From contig CM076152.1 of NCBI GenBank assembly GCA_038025085.1, positions 40,022,501 through 40,086,500 of the forward strand: 64,000 nt of DNA, in the 5' to 3' direction. A program made the position numbers and the translations under genes. Of the stretch, positions 23,643 through 36,446 are shown one piece after another; the stretch's first letter is position 1, and every line of letters starts with the position of its first letter. The notes beneath the pieces are model-generated. The model worked only from the letters and a program-made list of their open reading frames with translations. It did no database searches and was not told where the DNA came from. The DNA is from Tetragonia tetragonoides (Eukaryota > Streptophyta > Magnoliopsida > Caryophyllales > Aizoaceae).

Positions 23643-24534
23643 TTCTTCTGCAACAATAGATGAAAACTAGCTTAATTACTGAAGTCCAACCTATTTTTGC
23701 CATTTACAAAAAATCTAACTCAAAGAGCATGTCGGGCAGGGGAAACTACATCACAACAATCATAACCATAAATTTGATAAAAACATTCAGAAGACATGAC
23801 CCTCATTCTAAGTGTTCTATCTGGTATATCCTTCATTTACTGCCTAACAAATTTGCAGCAAGCAATAACAGAGATATACTACTAAAACAATAAATTTACT
23901 GTCAGGAAACCTAATTTTCAGCATATGCATTCTAAACTCATAGACAACCAATACCATTATTTTATCTAAGCAAATTTGAAGAACATACAACATTTGACAT
24001 TTTCCAGTTCAAGTTCCCCAAAATAGACAAAATTGTAGCTAGAATACACTCTTTGCTACAGTTTAACATGTACAAGAAAGAAAATTAATTCTCCTTGACA
24101 GAAAAATGGCTAGCTATTGAGCTAGTTTCATCTCAAAATCCGTTCTTTACAAAATGAGAATGCTAAAACTAAAGGTAATTATATATTGGTCAAATTCATA
24201 AAAATGACCCTGAAATAAAAATCATATCTTGTAACTCCTAAAATCTTTCCCTAAAACCTCTGGCTAATCAAGTTTGAAACAACCCAAAACAGTCTATAAT
24301 ACACATTACAAGCACAAAATTTCAACCCAATTAGAAACGAGAAACATAAAAGACAACAAAATGGACGACATTGAAAAGGGCATGTGAAATCAAAAGCAGA
24401 GAAAGCAAGCTAAATGGCGATAACAGGAGATATTTACACACATACGTAAGAAAAGATGATGATCAAACACAAAAACAGAAACAAAAATATAGACAGAAAC
24501 GAAAAGAACAAAAGAAAGAGATGCGTAGAAAATA

Positions 24535-24535
24535 C

Positions 24536-24582
<47 letters not shown>

Positions 24583-24663
24583 TTAAGAGTTTTGGAGCGG
24601 CTAGGGTTTAAGGTCGCAGAATCTCAGAATGACAGTGTGTTGTGAAAATATCCTTTTTATAGA
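24535..24663 (-). promoter_or_regulatory. Leader exon and core promoter of the glycine-rich RNA-binding gene
   Basis: On the minus strand, CTATAAAAAGG (about 24654-24663) is a TATA box. About 40 bp further on is TAAACCCTAGCC (near 24600-24611), which contains the telo-box AAACCCTA typical of plant translation and RNA-binding genes. A (CT)n tract (GA-run at 24541-24580 on the plus strand) then ends in CTCAG followed by GTATTTT, a good splice donor. This predicts a leader intron of about 890 bp reaching the acceptor before the start codon at 23642. Confidence 0.6.
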
Positions 24664-25144
24664 AGTGAGAAAAAATCCAAAGTCACTTGAAGTGAGAGTT
24701 CTGTTGGCCGTCATACACCCCCACACTCAAAAAAAGAAATTTTCAAATTTGTGCCACAAATAAAACAGGTGGGTCTGACCCGGATCCGACTATCTAGAAC
24801 CATGTCATTGACCCGGCCGGTTCAGGCTCGATCCGATTAGTTATGTTCACTCGTATCTCTTTTCGAGTCGAGTTGAGGTATTTGCTTGGAATACTCTAAT
24901 GTCAATTACTCTTCTAGTGATGGTTTCGTACAAGTTATACCACTATATCAAAGCCAAATATTTCCTCGAAACGAAAACAAATACCTTTATTAGGCAACCT
25001 CATACACGAAACATCCACCAATATCGCGTTTTAGCTCACAAGTAATAATGCTTCCCGCATGAAGCCGCATAATATGAGATTTTGTGAATCGAATAAATAA
25101 AGCTTAACATTTGCAAAATTTATTTGCACGCACAAGTCACAACT
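24664..25144. other. Intergenic spacer, nothing recognised
   Basis: The stretch is short and moderately AT-rich between the RNA-binding gene's promoter and the Mutator-like element. No coding frame is visible. Confidence 0.6.
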
Positions 25145-25153
25145 TGGAATAAC

Positions 25154-26367
25154 GAGTTAACACTACTTTTGATGACTAAACTTTGGGGTGATTTGGCCTT
25201 TTAGGACTCATCTTTTTTAGTTTGGCATTTGAGGACTCTGTTAAACAATCTGTAACAGAGTAAGAGAACGAGATAATAAAAGCGGGAAAATGGAGAGAAA
25301 ATGCATGTACCGTCTCCTTTTCTTTTAGTAAATTTTGGGTGACTGAAGTACCCTCATTCTCTCTCCTCTTATCTTCACCCTTTTTTTTTCCTCGTCTTCT
25401 TCAATCTTCATCTTCCATTTATCTCTATCTCTTCTCTTCTCCAATTCTCCCTAGTCTTCATCAACACCACCATAGCCAAAAAAAAAAAATCAATAGCCAC
25501 GAAATATCAAACCCTTATAATCAAAACAATTTGATGACAGTTTGAATCAAAATAACCAGTTGAAAAATCAAATTTGGATCAAAAATAAAATCCATTTTTT
25601 GTTCCCCTCTCTTTCTGCCTTTAGATTTCTCAACTCCTTATTCTCAAAACGAATAAAGCAAATTCTGAGCATTAAACGACTAATTATCACGAGTTGCTTG
25701 ATAACCAAAATTTCGGAACGTCAATTTTCACCTCTTTGCAAGCAACCTCCACATCTTTTTCAAGCCAATTTCATTGCCAAACAGAAGAATCCCAATTAAA
25801 GAAAAAAAAAACTCGAATCTCAACTAAAAATCAAACCAACAACTACCTGTTCAACATGTAGATGAACAATGACCAATTTTTCCTTCGTATAGCCATGTTG
25901 TCTGCAAGTATTCTTCACAAGGTCTTATACTACAAGCAAAATTGGGAATCGAGTATATTTTGGGTATGTCTAATTTTTTTTTTTAAATTTGAGATAAAAT
26001 TGGGGAGTATCATAAAATTGGGTTAGAATATTGTGTAGAAAAATAGAGTGAGAGAGAAGATGAAGTTTAGGATGAGACATGAGTGAGGGAGGTTGAGATT
26101 GGACATGAATTATGAGTTGAGAATACTGAGGTTGAGTTTGTCAAGCAGTGAAGGAATAGGGAAGAGGGTATTTTGGGTTTTGTCATTGATGAGCAAACAC
26201 AGCACGTGGGAGGGAGAAGTTGTTCCCTTGCCACGTTAGCAAAACAAATTTTCATCTGTTGATTTTAAGGGAGAAGTTAGCAGGGTCCTCAAATGCCAAA
26301 CTAAAAAAGATGAGTCCTAAAAGGCCAAACCACCCCAAAGTTTAGTCCTTAAGAGTGGCGTTAACTC
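25154..26367. mobile_element. Non-autonomous Mutator-like element (MULE) with ~85-bp TIRs
   Basis: Long terminal inverted repeats begin GAGTTAAC and run through GACTAAACTTTGGGGTG, GGCCTTTTAGGACTCATC and TTTGGCATTTGAGGAC at both ends in opposite orientation, about 85 bp each. They are flanked by an exact 9-bp direct repeat, TGGAATAAC (25145-25153 and 26368-26376), the target-duplication length diagnostic of Mutator elements. The 1.2-kb interior encodes no transposase; it is pyrimidine-rich in the first third (25350-25450) and A/T-rich after. It may carry captured host sequence, but I recognise none. The perfect duplication indicates a fairly recent insertion. Confidence 0.95.
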
Positions 26368-26376
26368 TGGAATAAC

Positions 26377-27400
26377 AATAACTCAATGAGTCAAGTTTTA
26401 GGGCGGGTCCACCAAAATCCGTATTCATTCAAAATTTTGGGTTTACATCCAGGCCCTATATGGTCTATAATATTCGGTCCCAAATCCATATCTTCTTTAT
26501 CTAATTAATCTGTGAGTCCTAAGTGGGCATAATTCATAATTTAATAACAAAAAAATGAGATTATTTCCTAAATGATTTTATGCTCGAATTTAGACTTTAT
26601 TAGCAAATATTGAAATCACTTAACAATACATGTATATCATTGAAAAATTAAGAAATGCAATGGAAAATGGTTACATAATAGTATAATTTTCTCATTTCAT
26701 ATGTCACCAGCCACCAATATGACGCCCTTTAAAAATCAAGTACAATCTAATGAGTAATGGCATTCCAAAAGATATCCAAACTTAATTTTTATTTAGCAGT
26801 GTCTAACAGAATTCCTGCAATTCTCCTCACTATGAATATTAATATTTTCAATCATAATAAAAAAGTAATATTATTCTTATACACTCTATCGCCAAGTGAA
26901 ATCTTCACACTTTAGCAAATTTCACCAGACAATTTTTATTTTTTACTTGATTTGACTCTTTATTCTATACATCGTATTCCCCTTTTTTCCTCTTTAATTT
27001 CGATTTTTCATTTGTTGGCGAGTTTGGGTCGGGTTTGGGTTTGTGATACTGGATCTAGTTATATTTACAAATCTTAGACCCGTATTTAGTAGCGGATGCA
27101 GGATTCTAATTTTAAAGGGGCGAAATCAAGACTTGTGAGTCCGAAGGAGGCGAAAGGGGATGAAAAACTATAAATTTTAGATAAAATATAGAAGATTTTT
27201 CGCGGCGCCCTTACTGGCCTCCTTTGTGCCCGCTCTTGCCCATATCTAGATTCAGATCCAGATCTATTGGGTCTAGAAAAAGGATTCAGTTTACAAATGC
27301 TAGTGAATGGATATGGATAACAGGGAATGTGGGTCTGGGCCAGGTCCAAGACACATTGCCATTCTCAGACAGGCTATAGAACACTGAACTTACACACAAA
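26377..27400. other. Intergenic region upstream of the lysine-rich protein gene
   Basis: AT-rich to about 27080, then higher GC. No coding exon was recognised. Confidence 0.55.
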
Positions 27401-27401
27401 C

Positions 27402-27439
<38 letters not shown>

Positions 27440-27467
27440 AGAAAACTCTTTACGCAAGGACAGATAG

Positions 27468-27498
<31 letters not shown>

Positions 27499-27504
27499 GA
27501 AAGG
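27401..27504. repeat. GA microsatellite in two blocks
   Basis: GAGAGA runs at about 27402-27433 and 27465-27502 are separated by mixed sequence, with a further shorter block at 27673-27703. They precede the presumed leader of the gene starting at 28755 and may belong to its promoter or 5' UTR. Confidence 0.75.
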
Positions 27505-28754
27505 CGGCTTGTTCAATTGGACCTTCTCTTGAGTTGAGATCAAAACAACAACACAATATTTCCGTTAATCACCAGTATTAATCACAAGAGTTATTCGATC
27601 ACTCTCTTTTACTATTATGTCTATCTTCTCTCTCCTCGCTTTTTCATCGGCTACCTTTTAGAGGTGTGGGGAGAGAGAGAAAGAGAGAGAAAGAGAGAGA
27701 GAGGGGATTTTTTCAGGGAGCCCCTTTGAAAGTGTTTTGAATAATTCCTCAGCCCCCTTTGAAAATATTCCGATTTCGAAGAATAATTTCCGAATTAGGG
27801 TTTCGTTTCGGTGGCTTGCTTCTTTCTTAAATCTTCTGAAATTTGTCGACTTTCCTCCCTTCTAGGGTTTCTATCAGATCAGCGACTGCGATTTCGGAGG
27901 TGAATTACGGAGAGTTTTGGACTTTAATTAGGGTTTTGATCAGCAAATAAGTTGAAGAACTGAAGATTTTCCTAGCTTCAATTGGATTATATTTTTTGTG
28001 CGAATTGGGTTTACTTCTAATTGGCGATAAGCTTAAGTCTTTGAGAATTTGGAGTTGTTTGTTGAGTGGGTTTAGTGGGTTCTCTTCAAATTTGATAAAC
28101 AGACTATGAGCATTGTGCAATCTGGGTGTGGAAGAAGATTGTAGTTATATGATTGGGTAAAAACTGTGGTTATTTTGGGTGATGATGATTTGATCAGTTC
28201 GGATTTTCGACTTGATTTGATTTGATATGTTATGACCCCTTTGAGGGGATGCTTTTGGTGCTTGGATTTGATAATAAAGTGGTGGTGGTGATGGTTCTTT
28301 GTTGGCCTAGTAAGCAGGACAGAGGATCATTAGATTGTTCGAAAGTTGCATCTTTTCTTAAGAATCCATTTGGGTTGACATAGTTCAAGCACCATCCAGT
28401 GACTTATAGCTTTTTGCGGTAATCTTTTGGGCATCTGGGCTTTGAGAAGCTCACCAAGCATTGTTCATCTAGCATTGATTTATTAATCGGGGATATTGTG
28501 TCTGTGTGTGTTTGTGTTTTGTTGCAAGTGTTTGTGTGGATTTTTGGTTTTGTGACTATGGGGGCTGTGACTAAGTTTATGAAAGAACTCTGAAGGTGGA
28601 AATGAATGTGGGGACATGGTGGATGGACAAGAGCTTAGTTGTTGTTGCTGGTTTGTTCCCCAATTGGAACATTGGCGTAGCGATAGCGTGTTAGTTGAAG
28701 CATTTACTCTTGTAGAAGAAGGTGACAAGTTATTTAAGCCCTTCGGTTTTTGCG

Positions 28755-31700
28755 ATGTCTCGTTGCTTTCCGTTCCCTCCGCCAGGATATGAAAGAAAGA
28801 CTAAAGTTGATGATCCTGACCTGCTTAAAAAGGTTAACACTATGCTTCTTTTTTTCATTTTGGCTGTGATCCATCATGTTTATTTGATGCAAACAATGAT
28901 AGTAATAGACTCCTTATGCATAAGTGGGACCCATTGTTGCTTACATCACAGTGGAGAGCTTACAGTGAGTTCCATTTCCATGGGATGGGAGAAGTGTAAC
29001 ATGTTCTCTTACCACATCCCATAGTCCCCTCGAAAGAAATCTTGACCTAGGACTGATTACTTGTAGAACTCATTTGTGAGGTGAAATTGAGGATCACTCG
29101 AATCCTCATCAGTCATGACTCATGAGTTTTGCAGTTGCATTAGACGGATAATAAAAGTCTCTGCTAATATTTATTTGATACTATTGGTATGAATCTATGC
29201 TCATGAATAGATATGGAAACTCTCACCCTTCATTTCCTTATACACATCCCCGTGGAACTTATACTAGCAACACTCTTTACATCTAATCAAGTTAAATTTC
29301 CTGGACACTTGTAACACTTTCTTTTGCATGCTTTTTCTGGAGGAACTGGATTTCTTTTCTTTTCATTTGTAAAGTTTATAAAATGTACGCGTCACACTTA
29401 ATGTTGTGACACAAGTCCATGGTTGATTTATTCGACCTTCCTGGCATTATGTTAGACAGTTTGTACTTGGGAGTTTTGGATAGCTCAGGAAGGAAGTCTT
29501 AGGTAAATAGGTTCTGTAGTGTCCTAGTTAATAAGGTATGAGATTAGGAGCTGTTAAAGCAGGTTACGTTCTATTATTATTGTCAGGATTTCATCTGAGT
29601 AGGACAAAGGTAAGGTGGCAGAACGTAAGTAGCCAGCTGTATCCAGAGAAAATACACTTGAACTTTAGGCAAAACGACCTGATGTCTTCATAATGACAAT
29701 CATGGAGGACTGTAACCGCATGACACTATGTTACTTTAAAATTTATCATGCTGGTTAAGTTGGCGAATCTTTATGGAGTAGATAGTATCCTGTTATCTCT
29801 GTCCTTAATCATGAGAGTTTCTTCACATTCAAGTCAAAGATGGGGTGAAATTCTGAAAGGAAGTCTTCTTGGTAGCATTTCCTTACAAGCCAAGTGTAGC
29901 AGTTATGACGACGCTTATCTTTATTTTTCTTGACTAAATTTCCCTCCATGTGAGGGGGTTTGTCTGATATTCCTTTCATATTTGTGGGCATAGACTACCG
30001 TTGACAATTAGAAGGTTTTGAAAGATCATGAATCACGGGAGCATGCTAATCAAGACTCTGGGTCTACCTCTGCGTGAAAGTCGCGCAGCGGGCTCCATAA
30101 CCTCATTTCCTTTCTTGTGATCTTAATCGCATATTGATGTAAGTAATCTAACGCTGGCTATAAGTTCTTTATGGTTGCTGAAGGATCATGCAGGATGGTC
30201 GGAATTAATCATAGTAGCCATTCATGGTATGCTAATTGGTAACGTGCTCGCTTTAAGTTTATGGAAACTTCTCTAATAGACGCATTGCCATTTCCTATGA
30301 AGATGAGTTTCCAATCCCCCTCGTTTGTTAGGAAAACCTTGTTGAACCTGATCGAGTATACGTATATAAAGTTCTAGCGATAGAATTATTAGTCACCTGT
30401 AATTTCTTGCTTATCAGAGTTGATGTCCAGCTTAATCAATTAGGTAAAGGAACTTTATGCAGGACAATAATATATTTTTGCCAGCTCAAGTAAGATTACA
30501 TACTGCATAGACAAAAAGACCCTTATTTCAATGCGGTCTAGACAAGCGCACTTTCTTAGGCCTTCAGGGCAGTTAGTATGTGCATGATGACATGGATGAA
30601 GCAAATCAGCCGGTCTAACAGCTATGAGAAAACTGCTTCCCTTTTTTTAGCATTAGTTTCATTCTCTTGGTTCTTAGTTTTGGCTTCCGTCTGTATGTCA
30701 GATAACTCCTGTATGTTCTCACACTGTGTGATCAAGTTTGAAGACTTAGTGATGATTTTTAGTATAATACCCTTTTGTCATGGTACTAGATGAGAAGATT
30801 TTGGGTTTTTCTTACACCTTTTAGTTTACCTCTTGCTTTTGGGTTTTACTTTAATCGAAAGAGAAAAGGAAAATGGTGGTTTGTGCTCGTTTTACTTCTA
30901 CCTGTTGAGTATTGTATGTAGCTTTTGAGTTGTGGTGGGGTGGGGCAAACAACAGTGGATTTGTTTATGATGGTGGGGTCATAGTGTGTGTATTGTAGCT
31001 CTGGTGGAGAGGATATTGGCAAAAGACAAATGATTTGACTTAGGAGGCAGGTTTCTAGTTCTGGATGGCAGAGTGATTGTCCTACTTTTTCCGTGGTTCA
31101 AGTTTTGTTCAGCATCAAAATCAACATTGGGGGTCAGCTGTACACGAAAATAGAGAGGCTTTTTCTGGTTGTTTCCGTTTGACCCTTGATCCGATGTGCC
31201 AAAAATATCATCTTTTTAATAAATAAGAAGTCCAGAGTGCAGACAGTTTCACAAATTCTTGCCTAATCTCATGATTAGGAAGGATCCTAATCTCATTATG
31301 GGGTGATATTAAGTGTGCAAGTGGGGGAGGGGGAAGGAGAGAGAATGGTGAGGAAGGAGAGAGAAAGGAAGAGGAAGGAGAGAAAGAGTAGGGAGGTTCC
31401 AACTCTTGAGATCATGATTTAACTATTGAGACAGTTTAGTGAACCACTTTAATTCAAGTTTTGATTATAATTGCTCTTGTGATTGAGTGTGGGATCACAC
31501 TTAAATCTGATCTGCACCACTCTATGTTGAAAGGTTTGGAGGAGATGCGGAGAATATTGTGTAGAAGTTGCTTTATGTGCTAGCTCTCTATTCTGCTCTT
31601 GGATCTTGCTGGAAGCCTAACTTAATGCAAGTGTATTGTAGATTCAGTGGAGTCGATGCACGAATTTGTCGACTATGATACCCTGTTAGATCATGTAATT

Positions 31701-34700
31701 CTAAAGAACTTGATTGTACATGCTTGTTATCGAAAAAGAATGAAGAATAGTAATAAAGAACCAGCAGAAACTAATTATCCAAAAAAAAAAAACAAAACAG
31801 CAGAACCTGATTTTAGTGGCGCGGCTAAATATTATAGACGCAGCCCTCGGCGGGAATATCCTCTTGTTCAAGCAGACTACTTTTCAATATAAAGCTAAAG
31901 TGTAAAATTGGAGAGTAATTTTCAACTTCAAGCAGAGTATTTTTTAACATAAACCCTAACTGTAGTTGTAAGCCCTCAGAAAAATTTAGAAGAGTGAACC
32001 AAACATATAGCCGTGCGGATTGAAGATTAGGTTTTGCTAATGGCTGCATTGTCCGAAGTTAGGAGATTCGTGTATGACTATTAGATGAGATTTTATTGTT
32101 ATTGGTGTGGTTAAGCTGTTGCAAATTGATGATTTTTGGGATGTTAGCACTCTTATGAGTTGACATCTTTCAATGAAAATGTGCTTACGAGTAAGGACAT
32201 ATTTTTCTGATGCTTAAGCACCATTAATCTGCCATTAGAGTAACATGGAAGCATGATGTTACTTATGCTGGCTTCCAATTTCAATGTACCATTGAATTTA
32301 GTCAAATGTTGCCTCTGGGAAGTGTTAATCTGGGAGGTACCATTGTCAGGCTTGAGTTCTTGGTCTGTGTTAGTTCTGGTTCTATTATTATTGTTTATTA
32401 TTTTGGAACTACTACTTGTTCATTATTGAAGTTACCCTTAATGTATAAAGTTAGCTTTGTTTTAAAAAAAATGTGGTTAAGGTGGCACGCTGCCAGCTGC
32501 TATTGCTGTTTATTTGAGCTGATCTCAGATGATGTAAGGAAAACTTTGTAAATTGATTAGAGGACCTTACCCCATATCCCTGTCCGGAGCAAGGGTGGGT
32601 TTGAGACTTTTGAGTATATGTGGGAAATTGCCTTTCATAACAGCCTGGGGATATTATGAAGTTTTAATATTGTTGTTTTAGTTGAGCAACTTTTTAGTAT
32701 GAGAACAATTGGTTGGGCTATCTCTCCAGACGCGTACCTTGTTTGCTCCTCTGCGACGATCTTTTGCATATGTGGAGATGGTTATGATGTTTTAATAATG
32801 TTGTTTTAGTTGAGCAACTGTTTAGGAAGAGAACATTTGGTTGGGCTATCTCTCCAGACGCACACCTGTGTTTGCTCCTCTGTAACGATCTTACTCTAAC
32901 ATATGTGGAGGCGTTTTTATCTATAAAAAAAACATGTGTGGAGACGTTTGTTTGAGGTAATTGGAGAGTGTTGGTTGTGCCTTGGCCACCATTCTTGATC
33001 AGTTGCAGATTCGTTGTGTTGCTATTGGAGGGAAAAGGAGAAGTTCCTTTGTGCTGTGCTTTTTTGGCAATCTTTTGGGGTATTTGGTCACTTGTCTTTT
33101 CCGGAACCTCTCTTCCTCTTCCATACTGAGATTTAGTGTTAAGTGGGAAAATTTGTAACAGTATGTAGTACTCTATTTTGAGGACTGGGCGCCTTTTGTT
33201 GTTATGGTGTGCCCTTCATGTTAATCTTGCCCTCTCTTTTCTTTAAAAGAAAAAGGGGGTGGGGTGGGGAGTGGTACTATCTGTGTAAGCAATTTCCCGC
33301 CCAAGTTAGAGTTCTTGTGGCCAATTTGGTTAGAGGGACAAGATTTGCTCGTGATCCTTTCCAAACTTATGTTAATAGTTGAATTTTTTCATGATGTAGC
33401 AGGGGGTGCCTCGGTCGCCATTCACTTGCACCCTCTTTTTACCGAGCAAAAAAGTTGAATTTTTTCATGCTAAGAGACATCTGATTCTGGACATCTGGTA
33501 TTTTAATTCAAAGTTACTTAGAGTATGGATATGAAAAATCAATTTGTACCATGACTGGTGTAATTTTGGATGGGTTGGTGAAGGATTTGACGCCTTGCAT
33601 TCTCCAGTCAAATTTTTAATTGATTAGAGAAAGTTTGATGTATCTTATTAAATTGGTCCATTTTGTGATGAAAGATCAGGTCTCTTTTTCTGTTTCTGAA
33701 GTTGGATGTTCATTCTTGTGTCTTTTATGTATGCTCTTTGATCATTGCACTGACCTGCAATTTTATGAATACCTGATTGTTCTTGGCTTGAGTGGAGTTG
33801 TCACTTATTTTTTTTTTTTATATGTAGGAAAAGCACAGAGAGAAGAAGCACAAAAAGGAAAAGAGGGACAAGGAGAAGAAAGAAGGCAAAGAAAAACGCG
33901 AGAAAGAAAAAAGTGATGAGAAGAATAGGGAAAAGAAAGACAAAAGGGATAAACATAGAGACAAAAAGAAAGACAAGGAGAAGGACCGGGATAAGGATAA
34001 ACATAGAAGTGATAGCTTCTTTTCTGATGATAATAGGGTTGTCGGGACATCTGGGGCCCAGCTTCCTATGCCCTTCGAGAAGAGCAAGGACAGGGAAAAT
34101 GATGGAAGTGCTACCTTTGCTGAAAAGAGGGTTGCAGGGCTGTCTGCATTTGGCAATGGGCAGCAGGTTAGTAAAAACAATCACCTGCCTCCCGAAAGTA
34201 GAAACAATTCCCTGGCTCCTGAGACCAAGGGTATTAGAAATGCCCCGGAGTTGGTTCGGAGGAATGTAGATGAAGAAAGGGGACCTATTAATCCAATGCC
34301 TGATAAGAATGTTGGTACAGAGAGCAAAAAGGCTAACGAAGTGGCCAAGTTGGCAGGTAGGAGTGCTGGGCCTGTGGTTGATAGAAAAGAATGGAGCAAG
34401 GAGAAAACAGCTCTTGATGGAAGGATTGATGGACAGGCTGTCACTGGGGAGGTTAAATCTAGTGGAAGTGCCTTGGTTCCAAATTCTGTTGGAATGGTTC
34501 ATACCAGAGTCGGAGTAGCAGCCCAACCTATGGATAAAAAAGTTGGGCAGAGACTGGATGGGAATGAAAAGAATAGAGATAAAGAAGGCAATGATAGAAA
34601 AGGTGAGCAGTGGAAGGAAAGAGACAGAGAGACCACATCAAAAAAGGAAAGAGAAAGAGAGAAACAAGTCCACAAGGAGAAAGACAGGGAAAAGGAAAAG

Positions 34701-35800
34701 AAGAAAGATGAGAAAGTGAAGGTAATAAGTGAACAGAAGCATATAGAGCAGTCAAGAATAAAAGATGGCAGTGAGAACCACATGATGACGTCAAGTGTAA
34801 AGGATGGACTTAAGAAGGAAATTTCAAGTGCCCAGAATGTTGGACTTCAGCACATACCGAAAGATAGCAGGCATGGTGCTGTTGCCGTTGATAATCTTGG
34901 AAAAAGGAAGGACTTTGGGCTTAATGGAATTCATGATGGTGAGCTATTTCTCAGCATTGTTTTTGACTTCTTGCTGAAACTGCTTTCCTTAGATGCACAG
35001 TTTTCTCTTCTATAATGGGTTTTTAAAATAAAAAAAGAATTTTTTTTTGGACCCAGCTCGTAGTTCTAATGTTGCATAGATCCTGTTGCGAGTCTACTGT
35101 TATATGTCTTGTGAAAGACTGGAAATGCTGCTCAGATATGAAATACCTAATGATTGAGTTTGACAGCATTGCTAGTTAGATTTATCAACGAATGGCGTGT
35201 GTACAGTCACATGAATTTGCCTTTTTGGTAGCTAATGCGAATGCTACTTTGTTTGGGTTTATCTCAACAGAGCATAAAACTGGGCCTAATAAGTTGGCAA
35301 GAACAACGCCTTCAACTCATCCGTTGATGGGGAATGGAAGGAGCTTGGAGCCTTGCCAGAACTCTTCTGCCTTAGCTTCTGGTACACAACGGCCACCTAT
35401 GATTATTAAAGTGGATCGCACTTTTGCTCCTGATGATTCACAGAGGCCACCCACGAATATTAGAGTGGATGGCCAGGAGCGCAATATAAATGGTATAATT
35501 ACTCAGCGGGTTACACAGCAGCCTTCTCAAATGACTGCAAAAGCTGAAAGAAAATCGGATACTCCCTCAAAGCCGCCTCATCCAGATACCAAGTATCTTG
35601 GCCAGGTACTTTCAGTGCCTAAATTAGATGAATGGTCTGATTTTGATGACCAAGAGTGGTTGTTCAACAGCAGTGGCTCCCAAACGAAGAAGCCAGAGGC
35701 TAAAACTTTTGGGATTGATGAGACGCAACAGGTATGGGAAAAAGCCTTGTGGTTAGAGCCTGTTGATATTTGTGCTTTGCCATATGTTATTCCTCATTGA
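28755..35800 (+). CDS. Lysine/glutamate-rich nuclear-type protein ('myb-like protein X' type)
   Basis: Exons 28755-28832, 33828-34938 and 35271-35800 join in frame (phases 0 and 1) to about 572 residues. The N terminus is MSRCFPFPPPGYERK, then DDPDLLKK. It continues directly into a highly charged segment (EKHREKKHKKEKRDKEKK, to about residue 86) predicted to be helical or disordered. The middle is low complexity with a second K/E/R-rich block near residues 265-320. The C terminus has VPKLDEWSDFDDQEWLF and ends WEKALWLEPVDICALPYVIPH. The pairing of this N-terminal and C-terminal signature is a conserved plant family with uninformative database names; function is unknown, and basic stretches suggest nuclear location. 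No catalytic domain is visible. The first coding intron is 4,995 bp. The leader before the ATG is long and probably contains an intron (possible acceptor near 28712). Confidence 0.85.
31128..31258 (+). mobile_element. Au-like SINE (copy 2) in a long intron
   Basis: GGGGGTCAGCTGTACACG, then GGTTGTTTCCGTTTGACCCT and AATAAATAAGAAGTCCAGAG parallel the copy at 17935-18092 in the same order. The copies are diverged. It lies in sense orientation within intron 1 of the lysine-rich protein gene. The ends are approximate. Confidence 0.55.
32653..32912. repeat. Tandem duplication of a ~128-bp intron segment
   Basis: GTTTTAATATTGTTGTTTTA at 32661 recurs as GTTTTAATAATGTTGTTTTA at 32789. Both copies continue through GGTTGGGCTATCTCTCCAGA, TTTGCTCCTCTG and CATATGTGGAG. 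The period is 128 bp. Copies differ by scattered substitutions and small indels. It is intronic and non-coding. Confidence 0.85.
33394..33453 (+). mobile_element. Extremely 5'-truncated SINE (family 1, copy C) with intact target duplication
   Basis: A 60-bp insert contains GGGGGTGCCTCGGTCGCCAT, TCACTTGCACCCTCTTTTT and a short A tail. This is the 3' end of the SINE family seen complete at 15347 and 38040. It is flanked by the perfect 16-bp repeat GTTGAATTTTTTCATG (33378-33393 and 33454-33469). It lies about 375 bp before exon 2 of the lysine-rich protein gene. Confidence 0.93.
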
Positions 35801-36088
35801 TTGATTGTAAGAGTTACCATCACTCTTCATCCCCGTCCCTTTGTGGTGAGAAACTCTAACAAAGCTTAGGGGAAGCTATTGGCAGCAAAAGGCCATGAGG
35901 TTGAATTCAACTTCCCTGGTAAGCATGGAATTCAATTTCCCTGTGTCATATGTTGAAATGAGCCTGACTAGGGTACCTAGCTCTCGCTGCATGTGTTTGT
36001 ACATTAGCATTTGGTGTGACTATTATTAACTTCATTCAAAGCCTCTTCAAATGCAAAGGAGGCTGTCAGCTTGTCACACCTGCCTCAG

Positions 36089-36446
36089 CTGGTTGCTGCT
36101 TCTTCCTCGGCTAGGGTCTTGACAGCAATTTTGGGCCTCCTAGCATGAGTGTGACTGATTATTTCGGAATGGAAGTACAACAAGGTTCCCCATAGACAGA
36201 GGCAACAATCGAAGAGAGATGTTGCTTGTGGATGGGGATGTCTTAGCTTGTGAAAATCAATTTGGGACTGGTTGCTGCATCTTCCTCGGCTAGGGTCTTG
36301 ACGCCAGTTTTTGGCCTCCTAGTGAGTGTGACTGATTCTTTCGGAAGGCATATACAACCGAGTTCCCCATATACAGAGGCAACAATCGAAGAGAAACGTT
36401 GCTTGTGGGCGGAGATGTAATATGTTGTGAAAATGTACTCGGGCTA
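36089..36446. repeat. Tandem duplication of a ~179-bp segment 3' of the lysine-rich protein gene
   Basis: CTGGTTGCTGC begins at 36089 and again at 36268. Both copies continue through TCTTCCTCGGCTAGGGTCTT, TTTTGGCCTCCTAG (or GGGCCTCCTAG) and CAGAGGCAACAATCGAAGAG. Divergence is moderate. It starts about 290 bp after the stop codon and is likely in the 3' UTR or its flank. Confidence 0.88.

Noticed and set aside
33801..34526. 241-residue open frame on the minus strand
   Set aside because: It is the antisense of the K/E-rich exon of the lysine-rich protein gene; runs of AAG/GAG codons leave the opposite strand open and give a Phe/Leu/Ser-rich low-complexity protein. The sense strand has the splice sites and the recognisable family ends.
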